Below are positions 1-7,322 of a stretch of 64,000 nt of DNA, piece by piece. Origin of the DNA: Candidatus Heritagella intestinalis. GTDB lineage: Bacteria; Bacillota; Clostridia; Oscillospirales; Acutalibacteraceae. Numbering within the stretch: position 1 is the stretch's first letter; each line of letters begins with the position of its first letter. The translations under genes and the position numbers were made by a program. The stretch covers positions 1-64,000 of the forward strand of contig CAJFVO010000010.1 in NCBI GenBank assembly GCA_904420555.1. Direction: 5' to 3'. The notes under the pieces are model-generated. The model was not told the origin of the DNA. It was given only the letters and a program-made list of their open reading frames with translations, and did no database searches.

Positions 1-46
1 AAAAACCGCGCGGAAAGCCTGAAAACGGCTACTCCACGCGGTTTTT
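1..46 (-). terminator. Terminator of tRNA-Lys
   Basis: A hairpin lies just downstream of the tRNA-Lys 3' end. AAAAACCGCG at 1-10 is perfectly complementary to CGCGGTTTTT at 37-46, and a smaller AGCC/GGCT hairpin sits inside it. Read on the minus strand it ends in a T run, as expected for an intrinsic terminator. Confidence 0.8.
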
Positions 47-48
47 CG

Positions 49-124
49 TGGTGAACCATCGGGGATTCGAACCCCGGACACCCTGATTAAAAGTCAGGTG
101 CTCTACCGACTGAGCTAATGATTC
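49..124 (-). tRNA. tRNA-Lys (anticodon TTT)
   Basis: A 76-nt cloverleaf including an encoded CCA. The acceptor arms GAATCAT and ATGGTTC pair with one G-T wobble. The D arm contains AGCTCAGTCGGTAGAGC. The anticodon stem CCTGA/TCAGG encloses the loop CTTTTAA, giving anticodon TTT. The T arm is CGGGG-TTCGAAT-CCCCG. A consensus promoter precedes it and a hairpin terminator follows it. Confidence 0.97.
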
Positions 125-153
125 AAACCAGCTGTCTCAAGAACAGCTTTCAT

Positions 154-182
154 ATTATATCAGGGGATTTCTCTTTTGTCAA
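154..182 (-). promoter_or_regulatory. Sigma-A promoter of tRNA-Lys
   Basis: On the minus strand a consensus -35 TTGACA (182-177) and a consensus -10 TATAAT (159-154) are separated by 17 bases, about 30 bases before the tRNA 5' end. Confidence 0.85.
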
Positions 183-289
183 GGGAAAAATCAAGTTTTC
201 CTGGGATTTCGTCCCCGCACCGTGCCAAATCCAATGGAGTTCCCGGATTTTTCCGAAAGATTGCGGGAAAAGAAAAGTTTCCGCCGGAC

Positions 290-318
290 TTTTCAGAACC
301 GGGGAACTATGGTAAAAT
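290..318 (+). promoter_or_regulatory. Probable promoter of the PHP phosphoesterase gene
   Basis: TTTTCA (290-295) and TAAAAT (313-318) are 17 bases apart, about 95 bases before the coding start. The -35 matches consensus at only four of six positions. Nothing else coding was recognised between the tRNA and the gene. Confidence 0.45.
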
Positions 319-414
319 AAAGAATCAAGAGTGCTGCCGGAAGAATCTCGCGCTGGCAGCAAGGCTTTCCCAAAAGCCAGTGGTTGCAAGACAGAGGAAA
401 AAGGAAGGATGCCC

Positions 415-1221
415 ATGATCTATATATCAGACTGCCACACGCACACCCACTGTTCCCCGGATGCATCGGATTCGGTTTCGATGATGTGTCAGGCGGCGAA
501 AAGCGCTGATTTGTATGCCATCACCATTACGGATCACTGCGAGTGCAATCTGTATTGGCAAGACGGTTATGACCAGACCATTCGCCAGTCCTATCTGGAA
601 ACCCGGCAGGCCGCTATTGCCTATACCGGAAAGCTGCGTGTCCTGGCCGGTATTGAGCTGGGGCAGCCCATGCAGGATTTGGCGGCGGCAGAAGATGCTC
701 TCTCTATGGGAGAACTGGATTTCGTCTTGGGCTCTCTCCACAATATTCGCGGACGTCCGGATTTCTATGAGCTGGATTACCGCACGGAATCGGTAGAGGA
801 CCTGTTCAATGCCTATCTGGATGAATTGATGGAAATGGTGGAATGGGGAAAGTTTGATTCCCTGGCCCATCTGACCTATCCTTTGCGCTATATTGTCGGA
901 GAGGCGGGCATCCCGCTGGATTTTGTCCGTTTTGACAGGAAGATGGAGGCGATTCTGCGCCGCTTGGCGGAAAAGGGAATCGCCCTGGAAGTGAACACCT
1001 CGGGCCTGCGCCAGAAGATTGGGAGCACCCTCCCCGGCATGGATATTATACGCCGTTTCCGGGAATGCGGCGGCAAATATGTCACATTGGGTTCCGATTC
1101 CCACCGCTGGAAAGATGTAGGGGCCGGGCTCCAGGAGGGAATTCGGCTTCTTCGGGAGGCGGGCTTCACTCACTATACTCTGTTTGAGAAACGCCGACCC
1201 AAGCTCATCCCTCTGGATTGA
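415..1221 (+). CDS. PHP-domain phosphoesterase, HisJ/HisK histidinol-phosphatase family
   Basis: A 268-residue cytoplasmic metal-dependent phosphoesterase of the PHP superfamily. It opens with the metal-binding DCHTHTHCS motif and continues with ITDH, a central GSLHN, AHLTYP, and a C-terminal GSDSHR, the usual set of histidine and aspartate ligands. This length matches HisJ-type histidinol phosphatases, which convert histidinol phosphate to histidinol. No other histidine genes are nearby, so the substrate is inferred and another phosphoester is possible. ATG at 415 has the best spacing to AAGGAAGG; an ATG two codons upstream (409) sits too close to it. Longer upstream starts have no ribosome-binding site. 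Confidence 0.8.
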   Translation: MIYISDCHTHTHCSPDASDSVSMMCQAAKSADLYAITITDHCECNLYWQDGYDQTIRQSYLETRQAAIAYTGKLRVLAGIELGQPMQDLAAAEDALSMGELDFVLGSLHNIRGRPDFYELDYRTESVEDLFNAYLDELMEMVEWGKFDSLAHLTYPLRYIVGEAGIPLDFVRFDRKMEAILRRLAEKGIALEVNTSGLRQKIGSTLPGMDIIRRFRECGGKYVTLGSDSHRWKDVGAGLQEGIRLLREAGFTHYTLFEKRRPKLIPLD

Positions 1222-1281
1222 GAAGCTTGTTTTGCAAGGCGTAAAGGCCGCAAAATTTCTGTATGATACTATTTTTTAGAA

Positions 1282-1293
1282 AGGAACGTTCCT
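1282..1293. promoter_or_regulatory. Perfect 12-bp palindrome abutting the asnC start
   Basis: AGGAACGTTCCT is a perfect inverted repeat that contains the AAGGAA ribosome-binding site and ends one base before the ATG. Lrp/AsnC proteins often autoregulate, so an operator is possible, but no binding evidence is visible. Confidence 0.3.
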
Positions 1294-1779
1294 ATGGAGA
1301 AAAAGTTATTGCAGCTTTTGGAAGAAAATGCCCGGCTCAGCAATAAGCAGCTGGCTGTCATGCTGAACTGCACCGAGGAGGAAGTGGAAGCGGCCATTGC
1401 CGATTATGAAGCCCGGGGCATCCTGAAGGGCTATAAGGCCCTGGTCAACTGGGAAAAGGCCGATGAAAATCACGCCACCGCTCTTATCGAGCTGAAAGTC
1501 ACGCCCAAGCGGGAAAGCGGCTTTGACGAAATCGCAGACCGGGTCATGGCTTTCGATGAGGTGGAGAGTGTCCGGCTCATGTCCGGCGGTTTTGACCTGG
1601 CGGTGACGGTCAGCGGCAAGAGCATGCAGGATATTGCCCTGTTTGTGGCCCGGCGTCTTTCTCCTCTGGATGGCGTGCTGGCTACCTCCACCCACTTTGT
1701 GCTGACCCGCTATAAAGAGGGCGGCGTGTCCTTTAAGGACGATGAAATTGATGAGAGAAGGGGCATGCTGAGTGATTGA
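1294..1779 (+). CDS. Lrp/AsnC family transcriptional regulator
   Basis: A 161-residue protein of normal family length. Residues 1-50 form the winged helix-turn-helix (LLEENARLSNKQLAVMLN) and the rest the ligand-binding RAM domain, with the conserved ESVRLMSGGFDLAVTV stretch. Proteins of this family sense amino acids or related metabolites as multimers. The gene overlaps the following aminotransferase by 8 bases, so it probably controls that operon. The closing residues, including DDEIDERRG, form a short acidic tail beyond the core domain. The effector cannot be told from the sequence. Confidence 0.9.
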   Translation: MEKKLLQLLEENARLSNKQLAVMLNCTEEEVEAAIADYEARGILKGYKALVNWEKADENHATALIELKVTPKRESGFDEIADRVMAFDEVESVRLMSGGFDLAVTVSGKSMQDIALFVARRLSPLDGVLATSTHFVLTRYKEGGVSFKDDEIDERRGMLSD

Positions 1780-2941
1780 TTATCGGTCGTTTCTCAACCG
1801 CGAGGTGCAGGAGATCAAGCCCTCCGGTATCCGGCGTTTTTTTGATATTGCCAGCGAGATGGACAATGTCATTTCCCTGAGCATCGGGGAACCGGACTTT
1901 TCTACGCCCTATCATGTGCGTCAGGAAGGCATCCGCACTTTGGAACAGGGCAAAACCTGGTATTCCCCTAACCGGGGATTCATGGAGCTCCGGGAGGAAA
2001 TCTGCCGGTGGATGGGCCGGCGGTATGGGGTGGAGTATTCCCCCAAAGACGATGTGCTGGTGACGGTGGGTGGTTCCGAGGCCCTGGATATGTGTATCCG
2101 TTCTTTGGTAAGCCCCGGGGACGAGGTGTTGATTCCCGAGCCCAGCTTTGTGTGCTATGTGCCCCTGACCCAAATGGCCAGAGGCGTCCCGGTGGTCATC
2201 GAGACCAAGGCGGAGGACCATTTCCGTCTGACAGCCCAGGCTCTGCGGGAGAAGATCACCCCCAAAACCAAGCTGCTGATTTTGCCCTACCCCAACAACC
2301 CCACCGGGGCCGTCATGCGCCGGGAGGACCTGGAAGCCATTGCCCAGGTGGTGGAAGAAAAGAACCTGCTGGTGCTCTCCGATGAAATCTATGGAGAACT
2401 CACTTATGGCCACCAGCGCCACGTGTGCTTTGCTTCCCTGCCGGGGATGCGGGAGCGCACCATTGTGGTCAACGGCTTTTCCAAAATGTTCGCCATGACC
2501 GGCTGGCGGCTGGGCTTCGCCGTGGGGCCCCGGGAGCTGATCGGGCCCATGACCAAGCTGCATCAGTATGCCATTATGAGTGCCCCTACCACTGCCCAGT
2601 ATGCGGCCACCGAGGCCCTGCGCAATGGGGACGGGGACATCGAGTATATGCGGGAGCAGTACGATATGCGCCGCCGGCTCATTGTGGACGGCCTGAACCG
2701 CATCGGCCTGCCATGTTTTGAGCCGGAAGGGGCTTTCTATGTGTTCCCTAGCCTGGCCAAAACCGGCATGGATTCCGAAACCTTCTGCGAGCGCCTTCTG
2801 CAGGAGGAGCGGGTGGCGGTGGTGCCCGGCTCTGCCTTTGGGGACTGCGGCGAGGGGTTTGTCCGGATTTCTTACTGCTATTCTATTAAACATATTACGG
2901 AGGCCCTGCGCCGCATGGAGCGCTTTGTGAATCGCTTATGA
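1772..2941 (+). CDS. Class I/II PLP-dependent aminotransferase
   Basis: A 389-residue aspartate-aminotransferase-fold enzyme. Visible marks are the N-terminal LSIGEPDF, the cofactor-contacting NPTGAV, DEIYGEL, the Schiff-base lysine in NGFSKMFAMTGWRLGF, and a C-terminal arginine in VRISYCYS. This profile fits the PatA/AspC-like group acting on aspartate, aromatic amino acids or N-acetyl-LL-diaminopimelate; the exact substrate is not resolved. It begins with GTG inside the regulator gene, behind AGAGAAGGGG, and shares ATGA with the next gene, so the three genes look translationally coupled. Confidence 0.9.
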   Translation: MIDYRSFLNREVQEIKPSGIRRFFDIASEMDNVISLSIGEPDFSTPYHVRQEGIRTLEQGKTWYSPNRGFMELREEICRWMGRRYGVEYSPKDDVLVTVGGSEALDMCIRSLVSPGDEVLIPEPSFVCYVPLTQMARGVPVVIETKAEDHFRLTAQALREKITPKTKLLILPYPNNPTGAVMRREDLEAIAQVVEEKNLLVLSDEIYGELTYGHQRHVCFASLPGMRERTIVVNGFSKMFAMTGWRLGFAVGPRELIGPMTKLHQYAIMSAPTTAQYAATEALRNGDGDIEYMREQYDMRRRLIVDGLNRIGLPCFEPEGAFYVFPSLAKTGMDSETFCERLLQEERVAVVPGSAFGDCGEGFVRISYCYSIKHITEALRRMERFVNRL

Positions 2942-4077
2942 GAGAACAAGTATGCCTTTCCGCCTGTTCCGGGTATGACTGGGAGCAGCTTCAGGCCACG
3001 GTAGCAAAACAGTTTCAGCTGCTGGGCCTGGACGCCCTGGTGCGCCCGGGGATGAAGGCGGTGATTAAACCCAATCTGGTGATACGTTCCGGCACGGACG
3101 CCGGCATCGCCACCCATCCCCTGGTGACGGCGGCGGTAGCCTTGCGCCTGCGGGAGCTGGGAGCCAACGTGCTGGTGGCTGAAAGCCCCGGAGGACCCTA
3201 CACCCCTGCCGCTTTGAAACTCATTTACAGCGGCTGCGGCTATGAGGAGATGTCCCGGCAGTTTGACATCCCCCTGAATCTGGATTGCTCCTATCGGGAA
3301 GTCCAAGCCCCTCACGGGAAACGCTGCCGGGCTTTTCCGGTGATTACCCCCATTTTGGACGCGGACATCGTCATCGACATTGCCAAGATGAAATCCCACT
3401 GCATGACCATGCTCAGCGGCGCGGTAAAGAACCTCTTTGGCGTGGTGCCGGGATTGATGAAGCCGGAATTCCACTGCCGCTTCCCGGAAAAGCCTCCTTT
3501 CAATGAAATGCTGGTGGATTTGTGCCAGCTGGTCAAGCCCACCTTTTGCTTTGTGGACGGCATCCTGGCCATGGAGGGCAACGGCCCTACCGGCGGCAAG
3601 CCCCGGTTCATGGGGGCGCTGCTGGCTGGCCGCAGCCCTTACGCCGTGGACATGGTGTGCGCTTCCCTGATGAACATGGAACCCATGAATGTCCTGATGC
3701 TGCAGGAAGCGGCGGAGCGGGGTCTGTGCCCAACCTCTTTGGAAGAAATCCAGGTGTTAGGGGAGAAGGTGTCTTCCCTGCGGGCGGAGGACTTTTTGCA
3801 GCCGGAATCCAAAACCAGCAACTTCATTGAGAAGCTGCCCAAATTCCTCCAGCCTATGGCCACCCGCCTGGCCACCCCCTATCCGAAAATCAGGACCAAG
3901 CAGTGCGTGGGCTGCGGCAAGTGCGCCGAAAGCTGTCCCCAGCACACCATCACCGTGGCGGGAAGCCCGAAGAAAGCCAAAATCGACTACAGCCGGTGCA
4001 TCCGCTGCTATTGCTGCCACGAAATGTGCCCGGCCCATGTCATCGACATCAAGCGGCTGTCCCTGTTTAATTTGTAA
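2938..4077 (+). CDS. DUF362 protein with C-terminal 2x[4Fe-4S] ferredoxin domain
   Basis: A 379-residue protein. Residues 1-300 form a DUF362 domain (VIKPNLV, DIAKMKSH, SGAVKNLFGVVPG), and the end carries two ferredoxin motifs, CVGCGKCAESCP and CIRCYCCHEMCP, that should hold two [4Fe-4S] clusters. DUF362 proteins are widespread in anaerobes but no reaction is firmly established, so a redox role is inferred only from the clusters. It overlaps the aminotransferase stop by ATGA, implying co-expression. A hairpin terminator follows 33 bases after the stop. Confidence 0.88.
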   Translation: MREQVCLSACSGYDWEQLQATVAKQFQLLGLDALVRPGMKAVIKPNLVIRSGTDAGIATHPLVTAAVALRLRELGANVLVAESPGGPYTPAALKLIYSGCGYEEMSRQFDIPLNLDCSYREVQAPHGKRCRAFPVITPILDADIVIDIAKMKSHCMTMLSGAVKNLFGVVPGLMKPEFHCRFPEKPPFNEMLVDLCQLVKPTFCFVDGILAMEGNGPTGGKPRFMGALLAGRSPYAVDMVCASLMNMEPMNVLMLQEAAERGLCPTSLEEIQVLGEKVSSLRAEDFLQPESKTSNFIEKLPKFLQPMATRLATPYPKIRTKQCVGCGKCAESCPQHTITVAGSPKKAKIDYSRCIRCYCCHEMCPAHVIDIKRLSLFNL

Positions 4078-4109
4078 GGGCGGGAAAATTCATAGAAAAT
4101 CGCGCAATC

Positions 4110-4138
4110 AGGCGGAGCCGCAAGGCTTCGCCTTTTTT
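4110..4138 (+). terminator. Intrinsic terminator of the asnC-aminotransferase-DUF362 operon
   Basis: AGGCGGAGCC, a GCAA loop and GGCTTCGCCT form a stem with one mismatch or wobble, followed by six Ts. Confidence 0.85.
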
Positions 4139-4159
4139 ATTTTACGGTTTTGCAATGAA

Positions 4160-4182
4160 TATTTATCGAATTACGATAAATA
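4160..4182. promoter_or_regulatory. Candidate operator: 9-bp inverted repeat upstream of the DUF2975-XRE genes
   Basis: TATTTATCG and CGATAAATA form perfect 9-bp arms around AATTA, ending four bases before the -35 hexamer at 4187. The position and symmetry suit a dimeric XRE repressor, and the obvious candidate is the XRE protein encoded two genes downstream. The link to that protein is inference. Confidence 0.55.
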
Positions 4183-4186
4183 ATGA

Positions 4187-4215
4187 TTGACATACGGTAT
4201 TTGCTCCTGTATACT
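4187..4215 (+). promoter_or_regulatory. Strong sigma-A promoter for DUF2975-XRE-ispE
   Basis: A consensus TTGACA (4187-4192), a 17-base spacer and TATACT (4210-4215), 35 bases before the DUF2975 start. Confidence 0.85.
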
Positions 4216-4249
4216 AAAGGCAGAAAACAAATTGCAAGGAGGAATCCCC

Positions 4250-4729
4250 ATGAAACGCAACCGTCTTTTCTTTTGGCTCAAAGTCTGCCTGATTGGCGCG
4301 GCCCTGTGCGGCCTTGCCGCCTGCGGGTGGCTGCTTCCCGAAGTAGGGGAGGCCGTCGTTGCCGCTTACCCGGAGTTCAGCAGCTGGTTTTGGCCCTGGC
4401 TGATTTTCCTGTGGTGCGCCGCTGTGCCCTGCTTTGGCATACTGGCCTGCGGTTGGCGGATGGTCTCCCAAATGGCCCGGGGCCGGGTGTTTACCCGGGA
4501 AAACGCCGCTCTTCTGCGGTGGGTTTCCCGGCTGGCGGCCTTTGCAGGCGGTTTCTTGTTGGCGGGAAACCTGGTGCTGTTCCTTTTGAGCATGAGCCAC
4601 CCCTCCATAGTGCTGGCCTTGTTGGTGGGGAGCTTTGCCTGCGGCGCCGTGGCCTTGGCTGTGGAGGCTCTGGCCCGATTTTGGCAGGAAGCAGCCCGGT
4701 TACAGGAAGAAAACGCACTGACCATTTGA
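4250..4729 (+). CDS. DUF2975 integral membrane protein
   Basis: A 159-residue protein with four predicted hydrophobic segments: near residues 7-30 (LKVCLIGAALCGLAACGWLL), 45-68, around 95-115, and 120-140. Between segments 2 and 3 is the family-typical motif MARGRVFTRENAALLR. DUF2975 proteins are usually encoded beside a small XRE regulator, as here, but their function is unknown. ATG at 4250 follows CAAGGAGG with good spacing and lies after the promoter; longer starts would overlap the promoter. Confidence 0.85.
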   Translation: MKRNRLFFWLKVCLIGAALCGLAACGWLLPEVGEAVVAAYPEFSSWFWPWLIFLWCAAVPCFGILACGWRMVSQMARGRVFTRENAALLRWVSRLAAFAGGFLLAGNLVLFLLSMSHPSIVLALLVGSFACGAVALAVEALARFWQEAARLQEENALTI

Positions 4730-4739
4730 GGAGGCCCCT

Positions 4740-4973
4740 ATGATTATTGTCAATCTGGATGTGATGTTGGCCAAACGGAAAATGAGCGTCACCCAGCTTT
4801 CCCAGCAGGTGGGCATTACCATGGCCAATATCTCGATTCTGAAAAATGGCCGGGCCAAGGCGGTGAAGCTGGAGACCCTGGACCGCATCTGCCGGGTTCT
4901 GGACTGCCAGCCCGGGGATTTGCTGGAATATCGGGAAGAGCCCCAAGGGGCCGAAAAGGAGGAACTTTCATGA
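4740..4973 (+). CDS. Small XRE/Cro-type helix-turn-helix regulator (YozG-like)
   Basis: A 77-residue protein that is essentially one helix-turn-helix domain: VMLAKRKMSVTQLSQQVG, MANISILKNG and LETLDRICRVLDCQPGDLLEY match the compact Cro/CI-type regulators paired with DUF2975 proteins. It probably binds the inverted repeat at 4160-4182 and controls its own operon, which is inference from context. Its stop overlaps the ispE start by ATGA, so ispE is likely co-transcribed. Confidence 0.88.
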   Translation: MIIVNLDVMLAKRKMSVTQLSQQVGITMANISILKNGRAKAVKLETLDRICRVLDCQPGDLLEYREEPQGAEKEELS

Positions 4974-5827
4974 AGTGGACAGAACCGGCTTACGCCAAGC
5001 TGAACCTGACGTTAGACATTTTAGGAAAATTGGAAAACGGCTACCACAGCCTCTCTATGGTGATGCAGTCGGTGTCCCTGTGCGACCAGGTGACGCTGAT
5101 GCGGGGAGAGGGAATCTCCGGCTTGCAGGTGGCGTGCGGTAACGGCGCGCCTTCCGGCCCGGAGAATATCGTGTGGCGGGCGGCCCAGTCGTTTTTTGAC
5201 TACTGCGATATTCAAGACCAGGACGCCCTGTTCCAAATTGAAAAGCACATTCCCTCCCAGGCGGGAATGGGGGGCGGCAGCAGCGACGGCGCGGCGGCCC
5301 TCCGGCTGCTGAACCGGGCGTATGGAACCGGGCTTTCCCCGGAGGAACTGCGGCAAATCGGAGCCGGCGTGGGGGCGGATGTGCCCTTCTGCGTCACTGG
5401 CGGCACCATGCAGGCCCAGGGTATTGGGGAGAAGCTCACGCCTCTGGCCCCTTTGCCGGACTGCACCCTCCTTTTGTGCAAGCCGCCGGTGGGGGTGAGC
5501 ACGCCCCAGGCCTTCCGGGAGAGCGACCGCGCCCCGGCTGTCCCGCCGAAAACCCCGGCCATGGCGGCGGCCCTGGCCTCCGGAGATCTAAACCAGGTGG
5601 CGGCCTGTTTGGGAAACCGGTTTCAGGAGATTCTTCCCCTGCCGGAAATCGAGGAGATTGTCGCCGAGATGAGATTCGGCGGCGCCCTGGGGGCCTGTAT
5701 GACCGGCAGCGGCTCGGCGGTGTTCGGCATCTTTACCGAAGAATCCGCCGCCCAAAATACCGGGGAAGCGCTCCGGAAATGGGGGCAGGTGTGGCTGGCT
5801 AGGCCGGTGCCCCAGTGGGAAATTTAA
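4970..5827 (+). CDS. ispE: 4-diphosphocytidyl-2-C-methyl-D-erythritol kinase
   Basis: A 285-residue GHMP kinase of the non-mevalonate isoprenoid (MEP) pathway. It phosphorylates the 2-hydroxyl of CDP-methylerythritol with ATP in the cytoplasm. Diagnostic stretches are AYAKLNLTLDI at the start, ENGYHSL, the ATP-binding PSQAGMGGGSSDGAAALRLL, GADVPFC, and the C-terminal GACMTGSGSAVFGIF. Length is normal. The start codon overlaps the upstream XRE gene, an unusual pairing for an essential biosynthetic gene. Other MEP genes are not in the window. Confidence 0.97.
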   Translation: MKWTEPAYAKLNLTLDILGKLENGYHSLSMVMQSVSLCDQVTLMRGEGISGLQVACGNGAPSGPENIVWRAAQSFFDYCDIQDQDALFQIEKHIPSQAGMGGGSSDGAAALRLLNRAYGTGLSPEELRQIGAGVGADVPFCVTGGTMQAQGIGEKLTPLAPLPDCTLLLCKPPVGVSTPQAFRESDRAPAVPPKTPAMAAALASGDLNQVAACLGNRFQEILPLPEIEEIVAEMRFGGALGACMTGSGSAVFGIFTEESAAQNTGEALRKWGQVWLARPVPQWEI

Positions 5828-5871
5828 TGTGGGGTTTGGTATAATTTTCTTTTTTCCGCTCCATACTCCTA

Positions 5872-5889
5872 CTGTGACGGATTTCACAG
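5872..5889 (+). other. Small hairpin ahead of the spoIIR ribosome-binding site
   Basis: CTGTGA and TCACAG are perfect 6-bp arms around CGGATT, ending where AAAGGAAGAG begins. It may only be a local RNA structure; no regulatory role is shown. Confidence 0.3.
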
Positions 5890-5904
5890 AAAGGAAGAGA
5901 TGGA

Positions 5905-6567
5905 ATGGGTTGGAAAAAATCAAGTGCGAAACCAAAAGAGGAACCGGGAAGAAAAAATGGATTCCGGCTGTACTTATGGGAAAAGGCTCTGGCAACTGGG
6001 CTCTTATTGGCAATCCTTTTTAGTTTCACCGGCTTTGCCGCCCAGTGCGAGGATGTGTCCCACCGGGTGCTCCGGCTGCATATTCTAGCAAATTCCGATA
6101 CCGCAGAGGACCAAGAACTAAAATTGCAGGTGCGGGACCGGATTTTGCAGGAGAGCGCCGGCCTGCTGGATGGGGTAAAGGGGTTGGAGGAAGCACAGGA
6201 GCGGGTGGAAGCTGCCATGCCGGTCCTTTTGGAAGCGGCCCAGGACGAAATTTCCCAAAGAGGCTATGACTATTCGGTCTCCATGGAGCTGGCCTCCACA
6301 GACTTTAATACCCGGGTATATGGGGATGTGACCTTGCCGGCGGGAACCTACCAGGCCCTTCAGGTGAAGATTGGGGAAGCGGAGGGAAAGAACTGGTGGT
6401 GCGTGCTGTTCCCAGCCCTGTGCTTGCCCGCGGCGGAAGACCCAGCTCAGCTGGAGGACGTTCTCACTGAGGGGGAGATGGACATTGTGGCGGGTGGTGG
6501 CTATCAGGTTCGCTTTAAGGTGTTGGAGTGGCTGGAAGGCTTTGGCCGGTGGGTGCAGAGCCGATAA
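5905..6567 (+). CDS. spoIIR: Stage II sporulation protein R
   Basis: A 220-residue protein with a membrane anchor or signal segment at residues 28-46 (KALATGLLLAILFSFTGFAA). The hallmark VLRLHILANSDTAEDQELKLQVRD follows directly after it. SpoIIR is made in the forespore under sigma-F and is exported to the intermembrane space, where it triggers SpoIIGA to process pro-sigma-E. ATG at 5905 lies six bases after AAGGAAGAG. No convincing sigma-F promoter was identified. The gene stands alone between ispE and a convergent acetyltransferase gene. Confidence 0.95.
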   Translation: MGWKKSSAKPKEEPGRKNGFRLYLWEKALATGLLLAILFSFTGFAAQCEDVSHRVLRLHILANSDTAEDQELKLQVRDRILQESAGLLDGVKGLEEAQERVEAAMPVLLEAAQDEISQRGYDYSVSMELASTDFNTRVYGDVTLPAGTYQALQVKIGEAEGKNWWCVLFPALCLPAAEDPAQLEDVLTEGEMDIVAGGGYQVRFKVLEWLEGFGRWVQSR

Positions 6568-6621
6568 GACTGGGCAGCGGAGGGAATCAGCCACAGCATT
6601 TTAAGCACTGGAAAGCCGCTT

Positions 6622-6660
6622 AAAAAAGCTGCGGTTCCCACGAACAGTAGGAACCGCAGC
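6622..6660 (-). terminator. Intrinsic terminator of the GNAT gene
   Basis: GCTGCGGTTCC and GGAACCGCAGC are perfect 11-bp arms around an 11-base loop. On the minus strand the stem is followed by six Ts. Confidence 0.85.
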
Positions 6661-6672
6661 AGTGCAACAGTA

Positions 6673-7137
6673 TCAAAGCGCAGAGGCTTCCCGACGCATC
6701 CGATACCGGGTGCCGGCCTGTTGGTAGATAGAAAACCCCATTCGGGTATACAGCCGGAAAGCGCCGGTGTTCCGGATAAACACAAAAAGGGAGATGGGCA
6801 GGTTGGTCTGGGCGATGCAGTGGGCCAATACGGCCGTTCCCATGCCGTTCCCTTGCCACTTTGGCAGGATATACAGGTCGCTCAGCTCCATTTCCGCCCC
6901 TTCCTGATGAAATCGGTAATACCCGGTTTTCTCTCCCTGCCAGAACAGTGCCCGGTATTCCCCCAGGTGATTCCGAATCTCCCGGCGGACCCAGTCCAGC
7001 ACCTTTTCGTACGGGATGGTTTCTACGGATTCATACCGGTCAATGAGGGCCCGATTCAACTGGAAAATGGCTTCTTCGTCCTCTGGCCCGGCGGGCCTGC
7101 TCATCAGGCCCGGGAACTCGATGATTTCTTCCTCCAT
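6673..7137 (-). CDS. GNAT-family N-acetyltransferase
   Basis: A 154-residue acetyl-CoA-dependent acetyltransferase. The N-terminal part has RPAGPEDEEAIFQL. ELSDLYILPKWQGNGMGTAVLAH supplies the acetyl-CoA-binding motif A (Q/R-x-x-G-x-G/A), and FVFIRNTGAFRLYTRMGF is the family's C-terminal motif B. The substrate cannot be predicted. The start chosen (MEEEII) follows AGAGGAGG at seven bases; an upstream ATG has no ribosome-binding site. It is monocistronic and ends at a strong terminator. Confidence 0.88.
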   Translation of the reverse strand: MEEEIIEFPGLMSRPAGPEDEEAIFQLNRALIDRYESVETIPYEKVLDWVRREIRNHLGEYRALFWQGEKTGYYRFHQEGAEMELSDLYILPKWQGNGMGTAVLAHCIAQTNLPISLFVFIRNTGAFRLYTRMGFSIYQQAGTRYRMRREASAL

Positions 7138-7230
7138 GGATATTCCTCCTCTATGCAACGGTTTCATTCTATTATAGTAGAGAAACCGGGATATAGATAG
7201 ACATTTTTATGAAAATTTTCCTGCATATCG

Positions 7231-7259
7231 TTGCTTTTTCCGTAAGGCCGGACTATAAT
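7231..7259 (+). promoter_or_regulatory. Promoter of the DegV-family gene
   Basis: TTGCTT (7231-7236), a 17-base spacer and a consensus TATAAT (7254-7259). It rules out any translation start upstream of about 7266 for transcripts from this promoter. Confidence 0.7.
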
Positions 7260-7322
7260 GGCGTTAGAGAAGGAATTCCCCTTCCCACAAAAACGAATTT
7301 GCAAGGAAAGGATGTCATTCCC

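Noticed and set aside
4183-4743. 186-residue ORF in another frame over the DUF2975 gene
   Set aside because: It starts before the promoter -35 and is Arg/Gly-rich out-of-frame sequence; the DUF2975 frame has the ribosome-binding site and hydrophobic pattern.
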